A stretch of DNA of 64,000 nt from Heliocybe sulcata (taxonomy: Eukaryota > Basidiomycota > Agaricomycetes > Gloeophyllales > Gloeophyllaceae), in contig ML213506.1 of the NCBI GenBank assembly GCA_004369045.1, positions 1,410,926 through 1,474,925 on the forward strand, written 5' to 3'. The translations under genes were made by a program, and so were the position numbers. Below the pieces are notes generated by a model. It was not told the origin of the DNA. It did not search any database and saw nothing but the letters and a program-made list of their open reading frames with translations. Position 1 is the stretch's first letter. Each line of letters begins with the position of its first letter. Below, piece after piece: positions 24,112 to 35,982 of the stretch.

Positions 24112-27100
24112 CTAATCTTTCTCCTCGGAACCCGCACTCTGGTCTTCGTCACCCTCCTTCTCAAGCTTGTTTCTCAAAGCGTTCATTAGGGAAATCTTCG
24201 TTTCCGTCTCCACTTTACTCTCCTGCTTGCTATCTCCGCCTTCGGTGTCTCCGGCTACGGCGTCGTCTAGGGCCAGCTTTGTCTGGCCGAGTCTAAGCAT
24301 ATCTTCCTCGATAGTGCCCTTGGTGATGAGCTTGATGACATCCACGTCTTGTTCCTGACCTATCCGATAAGCCCTATCCTGAGCCTGGCGGTCGTTGTGA
24401 GGGTTGAAGTCTTGATCGAACCTATGTTACGAGCGCATATGTATCCATCCACTATACCCAGCGGAGGCCACTCACATGATGACGACACTGGCGGCAGTTA
24501 GATTGATCCCCATGCCACCCGCTCTCGTGGAAAGAAGGAAGACGGATATTTCCTGGTCCTCATTGAACTGGTCAACCAGAGCTTGACGTTCGTCCACAGC
24601 GGTGGCACCCGTCAAGACCAGAAATTCAATCTGCTTATGAAGCAGCACCTTCTGCAAGATCTCTAGCACTTGAGTAAACTATGGTGCAACGCTTGAGCGA
24701 CCAGCCGCCATGATAACATACTACGGCTCACTTGTGAAAATACTAAGATCCGGCGCTCTTGGCGTCCGTACTCTTCCACCAGCTTCAGCAGCGTTTTGAC
24801 TTTCCCAGCTTCCAAGTATACAGTATCGTCGAGAAGATATTTCCTCATGGACTATGCGCCGCCGTGTCAATATCCTGACCCCTCTACGTGGACAGGGCTA
24901 CTCACATTATACTGGGCGATGTACTTCTGCACTTCCACATCGGACATATAGTCTAACTCTTCCTTCACCCGCTCGAACAAAGCACCACGCCTCTTGAAGT
25001 CGGGTTCTCTTAGAAGCGTTTTGGCAATCGCAGTCAACTTATCGTCTGTGAATCGGCGGCGGAATAGCAACGGGTGAGAGGCTGCCTTCCGCAGGTCCAT
25101 GAGGACATTGGAGCTATTCTCGAGATAGTACTTGTCTTTCGTCCGAGCCTTCCCCCGGGTCTTTTGGGCCGTCTCTGGCTCCATGACATCGAAGATGGTC
25201 TTGCGCGACCGCTGCAGGGCACTCTTGTATATACTCTTCTGTAATTGAGTCATGTCACACCATTCGATGCGCTCCGTCTTCTTAGGTAGATCCTTCAGGA
25301 CCTATATAGTCACAGTTAGAAGACAATTCTTCCTACTTCGTCTATCTCCGCACCTGATCCTTCCTTCGCCTGAGGACAAACGGGGTCATCATCTTCTTTG
25401 CCCTTGACACACGCTCTTGGGCGAGCAAGGTGATCTTCGAATCACCTTTGGTCTTGAAGATTGCTCTCAGATTCCCCATCTCATCAGCAAAATGCTCAGG
25501 CAGAATGAAGTTCATCAAGGACTGTGAGTGAACATAAGACGCGCGACGACGCAGCAACTAGTATAAAACGCACCACGAGCTCTTGAAGGTTATTCTGTAA
25601 AGGTGTGCCCGTCAGAAGGAGGCGCCATTTTGCCCCGTACTTCAGTAGAGCCTGGTATCGCTGAGACTGGAAGTTCTTCAGGACATGTCCTTCGTCGAAG
25701 ACGATTGTCTTTGAAGAAGCGTTAAGAACTAAGGTGGACTGTTCAAGGCCGAACCTTACCTCCCAGTTGATCCTTCGGAAAAATTTGCGATCTTTATCGT
25801 CTCCTTGAGCAAGATTATAGGTTGTGATCAATACCTCCCAGCCATCGTCTTCCTTCGTCCGCATGGTCTCGTTCAATGTCATCCGAAGTTCCGGACGATT
25901 ATCTTTGACGGCGTAATAAGTCTGGACTGAGATGGACGGCGCAAATCGCGCGAATTCACGGCACCAGTTCTCTAGCGTGGATGACCTGTGCTCACAATCA
26001 GTTACATGGCCCATACCACAGGTCCGCTGCCACATACGGCACAATAATTAGATGAGGGCCCTTATTTCCCTGTTCCTTCAAGTGTGCGAAGAAGCTGATG
26101 ACCTGGATAGTCTTCCCGAGACCTGAGACGCGGTAAGTACACTGGCCACCAAAGCATAAGTCGGCACCTCACCCATCTCATCTGCCAAAATACAACTCAG
26201 GCGCTTACGGTACAGCAGAGCCAACCAGTTGACACCGAGCAGTTGATATTCCTTCAACTGGATCTTTTCAGCAAGGAGGGAAGGTTGTTGGCTGAGGAAC
26301 GGCCCATTCTTCTTCGAAGATGTGGCCGCGAAGGACCGCAAGCTCAGAGCACCGTCCTCAACGACGTCTTCTCCCAGCGGTAGGACAGAAGAGTCTCGTG
26401 ACGGGACAGACGATCCTTCTCTCTCCTTGCCCTTGCTGGAAGGGCCAGACCAGGATGCTATGGCAGCTTTCAACTGTGCCCCGATACGTTCACAGTCCTG
26501 GAGAATACTATCAACGGCACCGTAACCCGCAAATATCTGGGTACAGTCGTCGAATAGTCTCGGACTGATGCCGGCGGGACCCGCTTTCTTCTTCCCTTGA
26601 TTTAACTTGGTCTTCAAGTCCATCGTGGAGGAAAAGGGGCGTAGCTCGGCGATCTTGGCAGCCTGTTCAGGTGTGCAGCCTAGGTGTAAAGTGAGCTAAT
26701 AGTCTAGGTGGAGACGCATCAGACATACCAGTAAGCTCTTGCAATGCCTCTACTGCCGCGGTATTGAAGTACTTGAGAGCTCGTCCCGCGTCTGAGAGAT
26801 CCTCTGCCGAACGTCTGCCGATCCGCTTAGTGTCGAGTTCACTTCCTGAGGCCTCCGAATCCGACTCGTCTATAAGCAGCTTCTTCGCCCTCTTGGTAGG
26901 TCGAGCACCTACAGCCGGGCTGGTGGGAGAATCAGTGAGATCTATGGTCTTGCCGGGCACCTTGACCGTAGACGGGGGAGGAGTGGTCTTCTTCTGTGAC
27001 TTGTCCAGGACAGGACGGTTGGCGTAGATGAACGACTTCTTCGCGCGTTCCTTAGCAGCTGCTTTCTCGGCCTTAGCAGCTTCCTCGAGTTCCTTGACCT

Positions 27101-28089
27101 TTCCAGTGACGGAGGATTGGGATGAGGCCTTCGCCTTGGGCGACCAGCTATTGTCTTCAACCAGCCGTGTCGCCTCCCTGACATCCTTGCCAGCCTCAAG
27201 GAACGCAGCGCGCACCCTGGCAGGCGGGTGTAGAGGCATCGTCAATGTGAACTTCTTCAACGCATTCTGATCCGCCTCGCTTAACAAGACTTCAGGCGAC
27301 GCGGCACCCTGTTCTTGGGGCCGTGCACCACGGACGATGCGGTTCTTAGGTCCACTCAGAATGTCGCGCACCTCTGGCAGTGAATCATCCGAGGAGGCCG
27401 ACTCGTCTACTATGGTTTTGCGCTTCTGGCCAGGACGGACAACTTCGGGCGATGAAGGAAGATTGAAAAGGTCAATGGGGTCGCGCGACGGCGACGCGAC
27501 GTGCGGGCGCTTCTTGGGTGGTTCCACATCCGCTGAGCCCTCGACCTGAGATATTCCCCTACTACTGCCTGCCCCAGGATGCGAGAACGACGCGTTTGAC
27601 GCGCTACTAGCGTTGATGAAGCCGCTTGAAGATGCCAAAGGGTCTGAGGATGTCAGCCTGCTTGATGGGCCCCACGGGTTGGACGCGTTGTCGTGGGCTC
27701 TGCTCGCCACGTCATACGGCATAGAGTGACTACCAGGATGTTGATCATAGCGATGAGCGAGATCTGGATGTGGTGGGCTTGAGCTCGGCACGAGGACATT
27801 GCCTAGAGAGTGTGGCGGGGATGTGAAGAAACGCGATGCGAGTGTCGCATCTCGCGACTGCGCCGGAGGTGCATTGAGTGTTGGGGGACGGGCGCTGGGC
27901 GCTGACTGCGTCGAATGGGACGATGCTTGACCGTTGGATTGTAGTTTGTTTGTTTTGCGAAACTTCAGTTGCTGAAGAGCCGCTTTCTGCGAGTACAGCA
28001 AGGGGCACCGGGATCAAATTAGCGTGTAAAATACCCAGAATTCCTTCGATACTAACCCTGCTGGCCTCAGCGTCTGTAGCGACAGACAT
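24112..28089 (-). CDS. FUN30: FUN30/SMARCAD1-type SNF2 chromatin remodeller
   Basis: Fun30 is a SNF2-family ATPase that slides nucleosomes and exchanges histones; it promotes heterochromatin silencing and long-range DNA end resection. Eleven exons sum to 1146 residues: 28089-28057, 27986-26729, 26679-26173, 26122-26038, 25985-25760, 25708-25574, 25521-25354, 25301-24906, 24851-24732, 24678-24476 and 24421-24112. The N-terminal 430 residues are disordered, with a CUE-like ubiquitin-binding segment ([20 protein letters not shown]). The helicase core shows [16 protein letters not shown], Walker A DEMGLGKT, motif II DEGH (typical of Fun30), [29 protein letters not shown] and [16 protein letters not shown]. 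The first exon codes only 11 residues, [11 protein letters not shown]. The gene converges on BET5, with 141 bases between stops. Confidence 0.95.
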
Positions 28090-29915
28090 ACTAGTATGTA
28101 ATATATTGCAGTTAGAGGAAGACTGGCGTTGAGCAGCCGACTTCGAGTCGGAGGGATGGGTGATAAGACTGACGGACGCAAGGAGCAACTCTAATTCACA
28201 GCCGTCGGTCGGAGCGTCAAACTGTGTCACAAGAATGTGGCTGAAACACGCTTTATTGCTCAGAGAACAACAATATATACGAGATAAATACAATAGGGCA
28301 AAGAACAAGCAACCTTGACCAACATAGATATGGCGACCTCGTAGTCCGTCCAAGAGCAAGGGCCTGCGGTGCGCGACGCATCATGCTGGTGCCTGTGGAG
28401 ACAGCGAAGCGAACTGCAGCGCTCACAGCCTGCCTGTCACATAGCGCCGGCATGCATGAGTAACCGTACAGCATCAGAAGGTAAGACGTGGGCGAGTCAT
28501 GTCCTGTTGTGCGGTAGAGCAAGAGGTATCGCGTTAGACGATATGCATGTCCATCATATCGAGCCAAGCAGGCGCAGTTGCAGAGTTGCACAATGTGAGT
28601 ATTGGTCTTGAAGCGCGAGCAATCGAAGCTTGCTCGACATCCATATATTCATGATGCAGAACGGAGACATGCGAGAAGGCAGCGGAAATGACGGCCACTC
28701 GTGATCGCGAGGGAGGAATACGCACGTCCGCCAGGTGGTCTTGCATCTGATTGCCGTAGTGCCAAACCATAGCACGCAGGAGCCTTGCGAGTGAACTGGT
28801 GGGTACAAAGGACATCAGTCATATTGCCCTTACAGTACATTACAAACCAGAGAACGAGCGGAACTTGATCCAACACCAATGCCGCTCCTGTACGCGGCAG
28901 CGCCCCTCTCCAGAGCTTGAAGGTAATATTCTCTGGCAGCTTCAGGGTCCTAGCAGAAGGTAATAAACAGTAAAGCAAGACAGCATGAAATAGGCAGAAC
29001 AGTAATTCTTCCTCATGAAGGGCGAGAGCCAATGGGTTATGGTAGGAGACGGAAAGACACCTTGGGGGCACGACGCACGACCATGTAACACTCATCACGG
29101 CCAGCGGCAGCAACGTCAAAGCGTGGTAAAAGGACTGACAGACAAGGTGAAACAATAGAACCTTCACATCGACTACGAACGGCCATCGACATTGCGGGAG
29201 GTGCGGACAGGATCGACCTCAGTGCAGCAGCCAAGGGCAGTTGTCCAAGGTGAGGCTGAACCCCACCGTTGGTAGGGCAACAGCGGATAGGGATATACTT
29301 CCTCAGCGGGGAAACGTAGCAACCCAGACAGTGGTCGATGCACGAGAAAAATTCCCGCTGCAGGTCAAAGATTACTTGGAGAGAAGCGAGGCAAAATGTA
29401 GCGGCAACGAGTCTGCGCACAGCACGTCCTTGATTGCTTCAACAGCGAGGGAACCTCGCCCGCTCGGAAGCGACAAGAATCGAGGAGAAACCGGCCCACA
29501 AAGGCAGCACTCGGAAATTTCCGGGTGACGTGGCAAGACTCTTCAGCATATTGTCCTATCGATGGATTTTCGACTTTTCGATGCAACGGCTAGTCAGAGC
29601 GCGCACAGGGTTGTGCAACGCGAAACATGAGGAGCAGCATAGATCACCGCCAATGTCGAAGACTCTAGACCAGTCTCCACAGCCTTGAATAGAGAGAACG
29701 TCGAGTAGAGCGCCGATAGCAACGGCGATGGCGACGACGATAAGAGGCAGCGAGTGGTTGGAAAGAAAGAAAGGACGGTGGGAACTTTCCCGCCTCTGTC
29801 GTCTTCAAGTGCCTTGCACAGCCTCTGGCAATTCCCGCAGCAGTTCGGCCACAAGCAAGCTCAGCTGCGGGCGGTAGCGCGTAATAAGACGCCCAACACT
29901 CTGTCTCTTACCACC
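28090..29915. other. Long divergent intergenic region
   Basis: 1.8 kb separates the starts of FUN30 (-) and the carrier (+), far more than most gaps here. Apart from the doubtful stretch at 28649-29167, I see no gene, tRNA or repeat. Confidence 0.4.
28649..29167 (-). CDS. Doubtful open stretch, possible small unknown gene
   Basis: This frame is open for 172 codons on the minus strand but does not begin with ATG. It can be read as one exon, or as three exons in a different frame, with phase-0 GT-AG introns, that gives DPEAAREYYLQALERGAAAY. Neither reading resembles a protein family I know. It may be a lineage-specific small gene, a non-coding transcript or chance. It lies between the divergent starts of FUN30 and the mitochondrial carrier. 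Confidence 0.15.
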   Translation of the reverse strand: MKVLLFHLVCQSFYHALTLLPLAVMSVTWSCVVPPRCLSVSYHNPLALALHEEELLFCLFHAVLLYCLLPSARTLKLPENITFKLWRGALPRTGAALVLDQVPLVLWFVMYCKGNMTDVLCTHQFTRKAPACYGLALRQSDARPPGGRAYSSLAITSGRHFRCLLACLRSAS

Positions 29916-31126
29916 ATGGCCTTCCTAGGTTTCTTCGACATTCTCATCCTTGCCTTGTCGTTGGGCATACTGCTGCTCATCACCGTACCGCTAAGCGGGA
30001 CATTGGTACGGTTCAGGGCGAACTACAATCCCAAAGGTCTTCAGCTGGATGCAGAAGGAGGCGCGCAACCGCACACCGGTCCTTTAGTCACCAGTTACTT
30101 CGGAATGATGAGACGAGTCTATAGTATTGAGGTGCGCGCTCTTATCTTTACTCTTAGGTTAAGTCCCTGACACTGAGTTAAAGGGTTTGGCTGGATTGTA
30201 CAAAGGCTTCAGTATGTGACTCCTTGCTTCATGCTGCGGAGTGCGCCATACTCAGGGAGTTCGCTGTCGTTAGTGCCTACATTGTTATCTGCCCTAGCAT
30301 TGACTCTGTTCGCCGTCATCTTGCTCGGGGAGTCTCCCTCCAGTCCTCGCCGAACGGGATCCTACCATGGCCCGTCCGCGAGCATTATACCTACTCTGGT
30401 GTACAGTATCTTTGACATGCTTGTCTCGCTACCGGCCGTTGTCATCACCTACCGGTACGTGTCCTGCTGCTTGTGTAATACTCCGAGTAGCCTAACGCTC
30501 TCACCCTGTAGCTCCGTTACCACGCCACACAAGCTGCCATGGTTCCAACCCATGCACTCCCTGCGCGTCCTCCTCACTCCGACGGAGCGGCGCAAACCCT
30601 GGATCCTATATCTGACTCCAGGGCTTCTGCTCACCCAAGCAGTGCACATCGCCTACGTTGTAGTGCTCATGCGCCCCTTGGGACGCTGGTTCCTGCCGCG
30701 TCAAGAAGGATCCGCTGTCCCTGAATTCTCTGCCTGGAGGCTGGCGCTGTATTTCGCACTTGTGCTTCTCAGCACGGGCATCTTGACACCGCTGGAAGTG
30801 ATTGCGACGAGATTAGCCATCCAACGTAACCATGCTTCACCGGAGTTCAACTCCGTATCCCAGGAAGAGGAAGGCGACGCCGAAGACGTCGCTGAGTATG
30901 CTGGCGCAGAAGAAGATGTTATCGGGTAAGTCTAGATTGCCTATATGCCGTGGCTTGCGTGGGCCTGATGCAACATCGGCTTCTTAGTATGCGCAGCGAA
31001 AAGGATCCTTACATGGGAATGGTTGACTGTGCCAAGCGCATGGTCGACGAGGAAGGCTGGGGAGCACTGTACCGAGCTTGGTGGCTCACTTTCCTCGGTG
31101 GTCTTGGGGCAGCGGGCTCCCCTTAG
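29916..31126 (+). CDS. Divergent mitochondrial carrier family protein
   Basis: Mitochondrial carriers are made of three repeats of about 100 residues and move solutes across the inner membrane, or, in degenerate members such as Ugo1, serve structural roles in the outer membrane. Five exons, 29916-30131, 30184-30211, 30274-30454, 30512-30925 and 30988-31126, give 325 residues. The first repeat has a weakened signature (VPLSGTLVRFRANYNPKG), followed by VYSIEGLAGLYKGFMPTLL. The later TPLEVIATRLAIQRN keeps the P-x-E-x-x-x-x-R signature. The last part (YMGMVDCAKRMVDEEGWGAL, YRAWWLTFLGGL) is a good carrier half-repeat. An acidic loop (QEEEGDAEDVAEYAGAEED) interrupts the final repeat. The degenerate signatures leave open whether it transports anything. 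Confidence 0.82.
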
Positions 31127-33460
31127 CCCCCACGTCTTGATTCCAATATCCACTTGCTTGTCTGGAACTGACTTAAATGTATCCATGTTCTCCATCTAGT
31201 ATTCCACCTCAGAGACGCTCGAGTTGTTGTAACTGGCGGATAAGCATTGTCTTCACACCGCCCATCCAGTTATCACCACTGAGTGAATCAGGCCGGCACA
31301 CCCTGCATTATCTTCGCATTGTTAGTCTCGATAGCGATGTTGCTCTAGGTTGACAAACAATCCCCACCTCATTTGCTAGCCTAAGAATACCCAAATCAAG
31401 AAGCAGGAGCAATGAGAACAGACGCTCCGAGTCTTTTGACCTGCCTCAAGTGGGAATTTGTACTCGCTGATAAGAGATGCTGACCCATACGATACGCCAT
31501 CCTAGAACGAAACGTCGACTAACACACCATGATCATTCACACTGGGATAGCAGGGCATCCTTGACCGTCGTCTGGAGATTTATCACCGCTGCAACTACAC
31601 GAATGAGTAATCCGAGAATGCGCCATAGCATACCAAGACGCAATCCGCAAGATCGAGCATCCCGTTGTTTCATGGACATGGAGAGACCTACTAGGGTTAA
31701 CCTTGTCTCCTGCAAGCGTCTAGAGACAGGCCGAGCATCAATGTGCAAGGGCCCCGGTGATCATGCCCGAGCACTGACCAACTTTCAGGGCTGCACATAG
31801 AGTATACGGAGGATCGTAAAGAGCGACCGGCGTATCTCAACATGAGCGACATGTTCTAGAAACCACGATCTGCTTCATCAAGAAGATGGGGCGTACACGA
31901 TCTTTACTATTTCCTTGCTTCGCGGCAGCTATGATGATCATGATCGGATGCGTATAAACATGCAATACGGGTTCTAAACGTGGACCTACTGGACTCTGTG
32001 GTGGCACGTTGCGGTGCCGTTAGGCTGTTCCTACTAATTGCTCGATGTAGATGAGGAGGGGGATGATAGTATCATCGGCTGGAAGGGGACTGACATCCGA
32101 GACCGCAGCTCGCAGATATACCAGGAAGTTTATGCCATGTAGGCGGGTACTGGAGAGGAGTGCTTTTGACAATCGGCGGATTATTCCTATCTTCTTAGCA
32201 ACAGTGCAGCCCTGAAACGCGACATCAGGTAATTACATGAGACAGAGATGGGCTCCCTACTGGCAGCTCTGACCCCGGATGAGTGGCTGTTTTCTCAGCA
32301 TCGTCGCCAGTCGTGTCAGAAAAAGTCGGGGGACCGAGGGAGCATGGTGTTTACTGCAGAGTGACCGCCAGAGTTACGGTATTTCTCCGCAGTTTCCAAA
32401 AGCGTCGCCAGAAAAAATGCACAAAAGGAGATAAGAAACACCGGAGGTAATCTCTTGCAGGGATGCGATGTGTCCCTAGGCTCCGCACCGCAGACAGCGA
32501 AGCCGGTATCTTATCCGCTGCCGAATTTCAGCAGAGCTGACATAGTGATGTGCAAGGCAGGACTGACTCCAGAAGTAAAACATGGAAAGCAGGCTGGAAA
32601 TCCAGTTAGCCCTCGCACACGAAGACCAGCACATCCACCCAGGTTGGTAGTCTGCGATGACGACCGCCAGCGCTAGGACTTCCTAATTATCAGCCTAGAT
32701 TAGTAGTCCAAAACATCTTACCAGGTTCCCCCTCTCATGTTAGTGGCTTGGTCAACCCGACAGAAGAAGTTATCGATCCTTGAGTAAAGTTGCCATACTC
32801 GCATGTACGTGATTGCGGCGACATATGTAGATCCTTCCTTCCGGTCACGATTACACTGTTTGGTTTGCTGCTGGAGACCTATTGGCACGAGTACTGGTGA
32901 TAGGAGGTACGCCTCTTTGCTCGGTGATTTATCTAGCTCGTTGTCAAACTATCAAGTATTTCTGTCGTGGTCCAGTGGTGGTATATCAGCCGCACATCAG
33001 CGGAGGCACAAACAGATTCACGTACACCAGTTTCTTAGCCACAGCAGCATCCCTCTGTTAACCTGAAGACAAAGTCCAATGGTTTTGCCAAATGCTCTTC
33101 ACCGTTCGAGCTTGGCATCCGTTATGTATTTTGTGAAGGGCCTGAGATGCATACAAATTGATGCATGATGTGCTAGCACTTGAAAATTAGACCCAGAGTA
33201 CTACAGCAAGCTGGAGGCATCAGATACACAATGCGAAGGAAGACGCAAATGGATGCTAGACCGTTATGTTACCACGTGATTATCCGGGGCCGGCGCCAAT
33301 CAGATCGCGCGCACGCATCAGTGCGACTGTAGCACTGCAGACATCTTCCAGCGCTATAGGATTGAGGATAAATAAGGTCGCTGTAGGCCTGAGCATGTAT
33401 GTTCTAATATCTGGACTGAACTCCTAGCTAGTATTGCGTTTTGTCCATAGTCGACGACGA

Positions 33461-34768
33461 TTAACGACAGCAGTTCTCGAAATACGTGGCCCAATGATCT
33501 CTCAGTACTAGCGTGCTGGATAACGTTCCATTAATCTTCTGAGGCTTTAGATCCACCTTTCCACAGAGCACCAGTGGATCTAGAGCATTAGTCTTGGAAG
33601 AGCCATACAGGTTGCGGAATGTCCAATACATCTTAATCATACCCGCGTCGCGTTCGAGGCTATGGATTTCGGAGAATACTCGATGCCGTAAATTCAAACT
33701 GCCTGCGCGTATGACCTGACAAACAATTTCTGATCGATGTTTTTCGGCGTTCACTAGCTTCTGCCGATCCTACTTCTCACCGTCTAATTTTGTTCCTACC
33801 AATCAAGGAGAATGTTTGTATCTTTAGCTCTCTCGGAGCTGCGATATCATTAATGTCATGGCTTGGCACCCGGCCAGGCAGCGATGACAAGTTAACTCTA
33901 GGTCTTTCAAAATTTCATGGCTTGTTCCATTTAGGCAGCGAATAACCAATGCAGTACTGCCCGGAACGAGTATGTAAGTGTTGTATCCTCTCATCCAGTC
34001 ACTCAATGGCAGGTCAATAATAGTGCTACTGAGAATGCGACAACTTCGGAACTAGACGGGTAAAGGTAGGGTCGCGGATGAGGTGGGCTTTAATTTTAAT
34101 CTCTTTCTGGCCGAAGCCTCCATTTTCTGTAGATGTGGCAATCTGTCACTTTACTACGGAGAAGTGCTTCTCCAGCCATCTTTCTCTTTCAGGTCTAGCA
34201 TCGCGATGCATGAACATATTCTCATGTTCAGAGACGAATGGTTACAACCTCAAGGAATCCCCTTACATATTTTAGCAACCTGCTGTATCTGCCATAAGAA
34301 CAATATCAGGCTCGGAATTATCATTGGATTTATATGCAGAACAGGCCGTATCAGCATTTCGGTATGATAACAACGTTATGTACCACTCACATTTTCGTAA
34401 GCAATTCCTGGAGAAACATTGGCTTACAGTGGATTCTCAACTGGAGTCTTCCGCCAATCTCATGGTAAGGGAGATGTGAATTAACACAATCTTTTCGACA
34501 CCCGCGTACTCCTGCACTCACCTCTTCCGATACGTACACCACATTTTGCATGTAGGTGGAAATCGGAGAAGTAGAGAGGACCTTGAAACGGTGAAATAGC
34601 AGTAAACACATGCGCACGCCACAAAGCTTTCCTCTGTATGATGCTCGGTTTGGAAAGATCTCCAGGTTTATCGGAGTTACCTGCGCTTAATTGATGTGAT
34701 AACGTACCTAAACGACGACCAACTGGTTGGTCTCCGGTCGCAGTACTTTCCCTGTCTTTTGTATCCAA
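33461..34768 (-). pseudogene. Possible remnant of an F-box-like host gene
   Basis: Several minus-strand stretches read as protein-like pieces in the same orientation: RFKVLSTSPISTYMQNVVYV near 34480-34580, DWMRGYNTYILVPGSTALVI and LKDLELTCHRCLAG near 33860-34000, and MIKMYWTFRNLYGSSKTNAL near 33570-33650. The first resembles the segment after the F-box in many fungal F-box proteins, where S-P-x-x-x-x-Y-V precedes hydrophobic strands. I cannot build a continuous spliced frame with a start and stop. It could be a decayed member of that family, a real gene whose introns I misread, or chance. Confidence 0.2.
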
Positions 34769-35930
34769 TCTCCTTTAGGCTGCAAATATCTTGTCTATGG
34801 CGCTCGACAGATCAACGAAGCTTCGAAGTTGCGCACTGATTGGAGAGTTTTAGGCACGTAAGGCCTGTCCGATAGCGAGTGCAAGGCTGCGTAACGCCTC
34901 TTCTGGCATCTTCATGTTCGAGTTAGGCCTCTGCGATGGGTGAGATCTCGAGATGAGTCGTGATGATACAGAGTCAATCTGGTGCGTGGGATTGAAGCAT
35001 CGGGCGAATCCGGCTGCCCGATGTAAGAGGGCCACCTTCTTTCATCGACTGTCCGGCGGCGGAGCTAATGGGCGCCCATACGCGCCCAGCGTGCACACAG
35101 CAAATGAGTTTGGGAACCGGCGGGGTGCAGGTCTAGTAAGCGCTCTATCAAGACCTCTGATTATTGCCACCCGCGGCGCACTGATCAGTATGCCCCACAC
35201 TGTCAGGGACTCGACAATCAGAAATGATGTCCTATAAGGAGCTGCAAAGGCAGCGAGTCGGCGTCTTTCATCATTACGGATTTAGTATTGGGGGCCCGCG
35301 ACAGAGTCCACGGACAGCAAGCTTCTCCAATCCTCATGGAACTTACAACTGCCGTAATGCACGTACACAAGATTTCGAAATAACGCAAGCGCAGTGTGCT
35401 ATTGAATCGATACCTCCTCGGAATGGGCCTTGATCAGCCAGTCAGGTCACGTAACCTGACAGTTGCTCTGCTCTGAAATGCCGGTTCGAGGCCTGCTTGC
35501 TCTAGTTATTGCGTCAGCGGCGCCGAATCAATACCCACCGACACTAAACTGCATCATCTCGGAACCTTAAGCAGGTCGGGTAGTCTGCTTTGTCCGTAAA
35601 CGAATGGCTCCTCGCGACTACATTCAGTTCTCATGGTCCTCGGGGTTGAGACTGACGACTGCGTCCCCGAAGTGCATTCCTATCAATACATTGCACTGGA
35701 GGAGACACCTGATGTAAGGTAACATTTCATTGGTCCGTATTCTTTGGTCTCTCACGATAACAGATTCTGAACAGCATTTCCCGACGCAGAATATACCCAT
35801 ATATTTGGATGTGGTGCTCGGCATCAGTTCGCGCCGCACGCGCTTGGCCCTGAACCATGGCCTTCGGATTCTCGATCAAGATCTTCAGTCTGCGCTTGGC
35901 TTTTCACGGATATGCACTCTTCTCCAATCC

Positions 35931-35940
35931 CTATATATAC
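35931..35940 (+). promoter_or_regulatory. TATA-like element
   Basis: The word ctatatatac lies about 45-50 bases upstream of the chosen start codon of the Zn2Cys6 regulator, a plausible core promoter distance. It also argues for the start at 35983 over the in-frame ATG at 35857, which would place the element inside the coding region. Confidence 0.45.
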
Positions 35941-35982
35941 ATATACCCCTTTCCCGCACTAGCACCCACAATATTCTGCGGT

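Larger units (their letters stand above)
31127..35982. other. Gene-poor block of 4.9 kb
   Basis: Between the carrier and the first Zn2Cys6 regulator no complete gene can be built. Open stretches are short and mostly without family features. I looked for reverse transcriptase, integrase and transposase motifs and long terminal or inverted repeats, and saw none. Weak coding-like stretches lie on the minus strand between 33461 and 34768 (separate entry). A perfect 8-base inverted repeat, CATCGGGC/GCCCGATG, lies at 34998-35023. A promoter-like patch with ccaat-type and ataaataa words lies near 33285-33375 but leads to no convincing frame. Confidence 0.5.

Noticed and set aside
34998-35023. 8-base perfect inverted repeat as a terminator or binding site
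   Set aside because: A single short palindrome in fungal non-coding DNA is expected by chance and has no gene context.
31127-35982. Mobile element as the cause of the gene-poor block
   Set aside because: No terminal repeats, target duplications, or reverse transcriptase, integrase or transposase motifs were visible.
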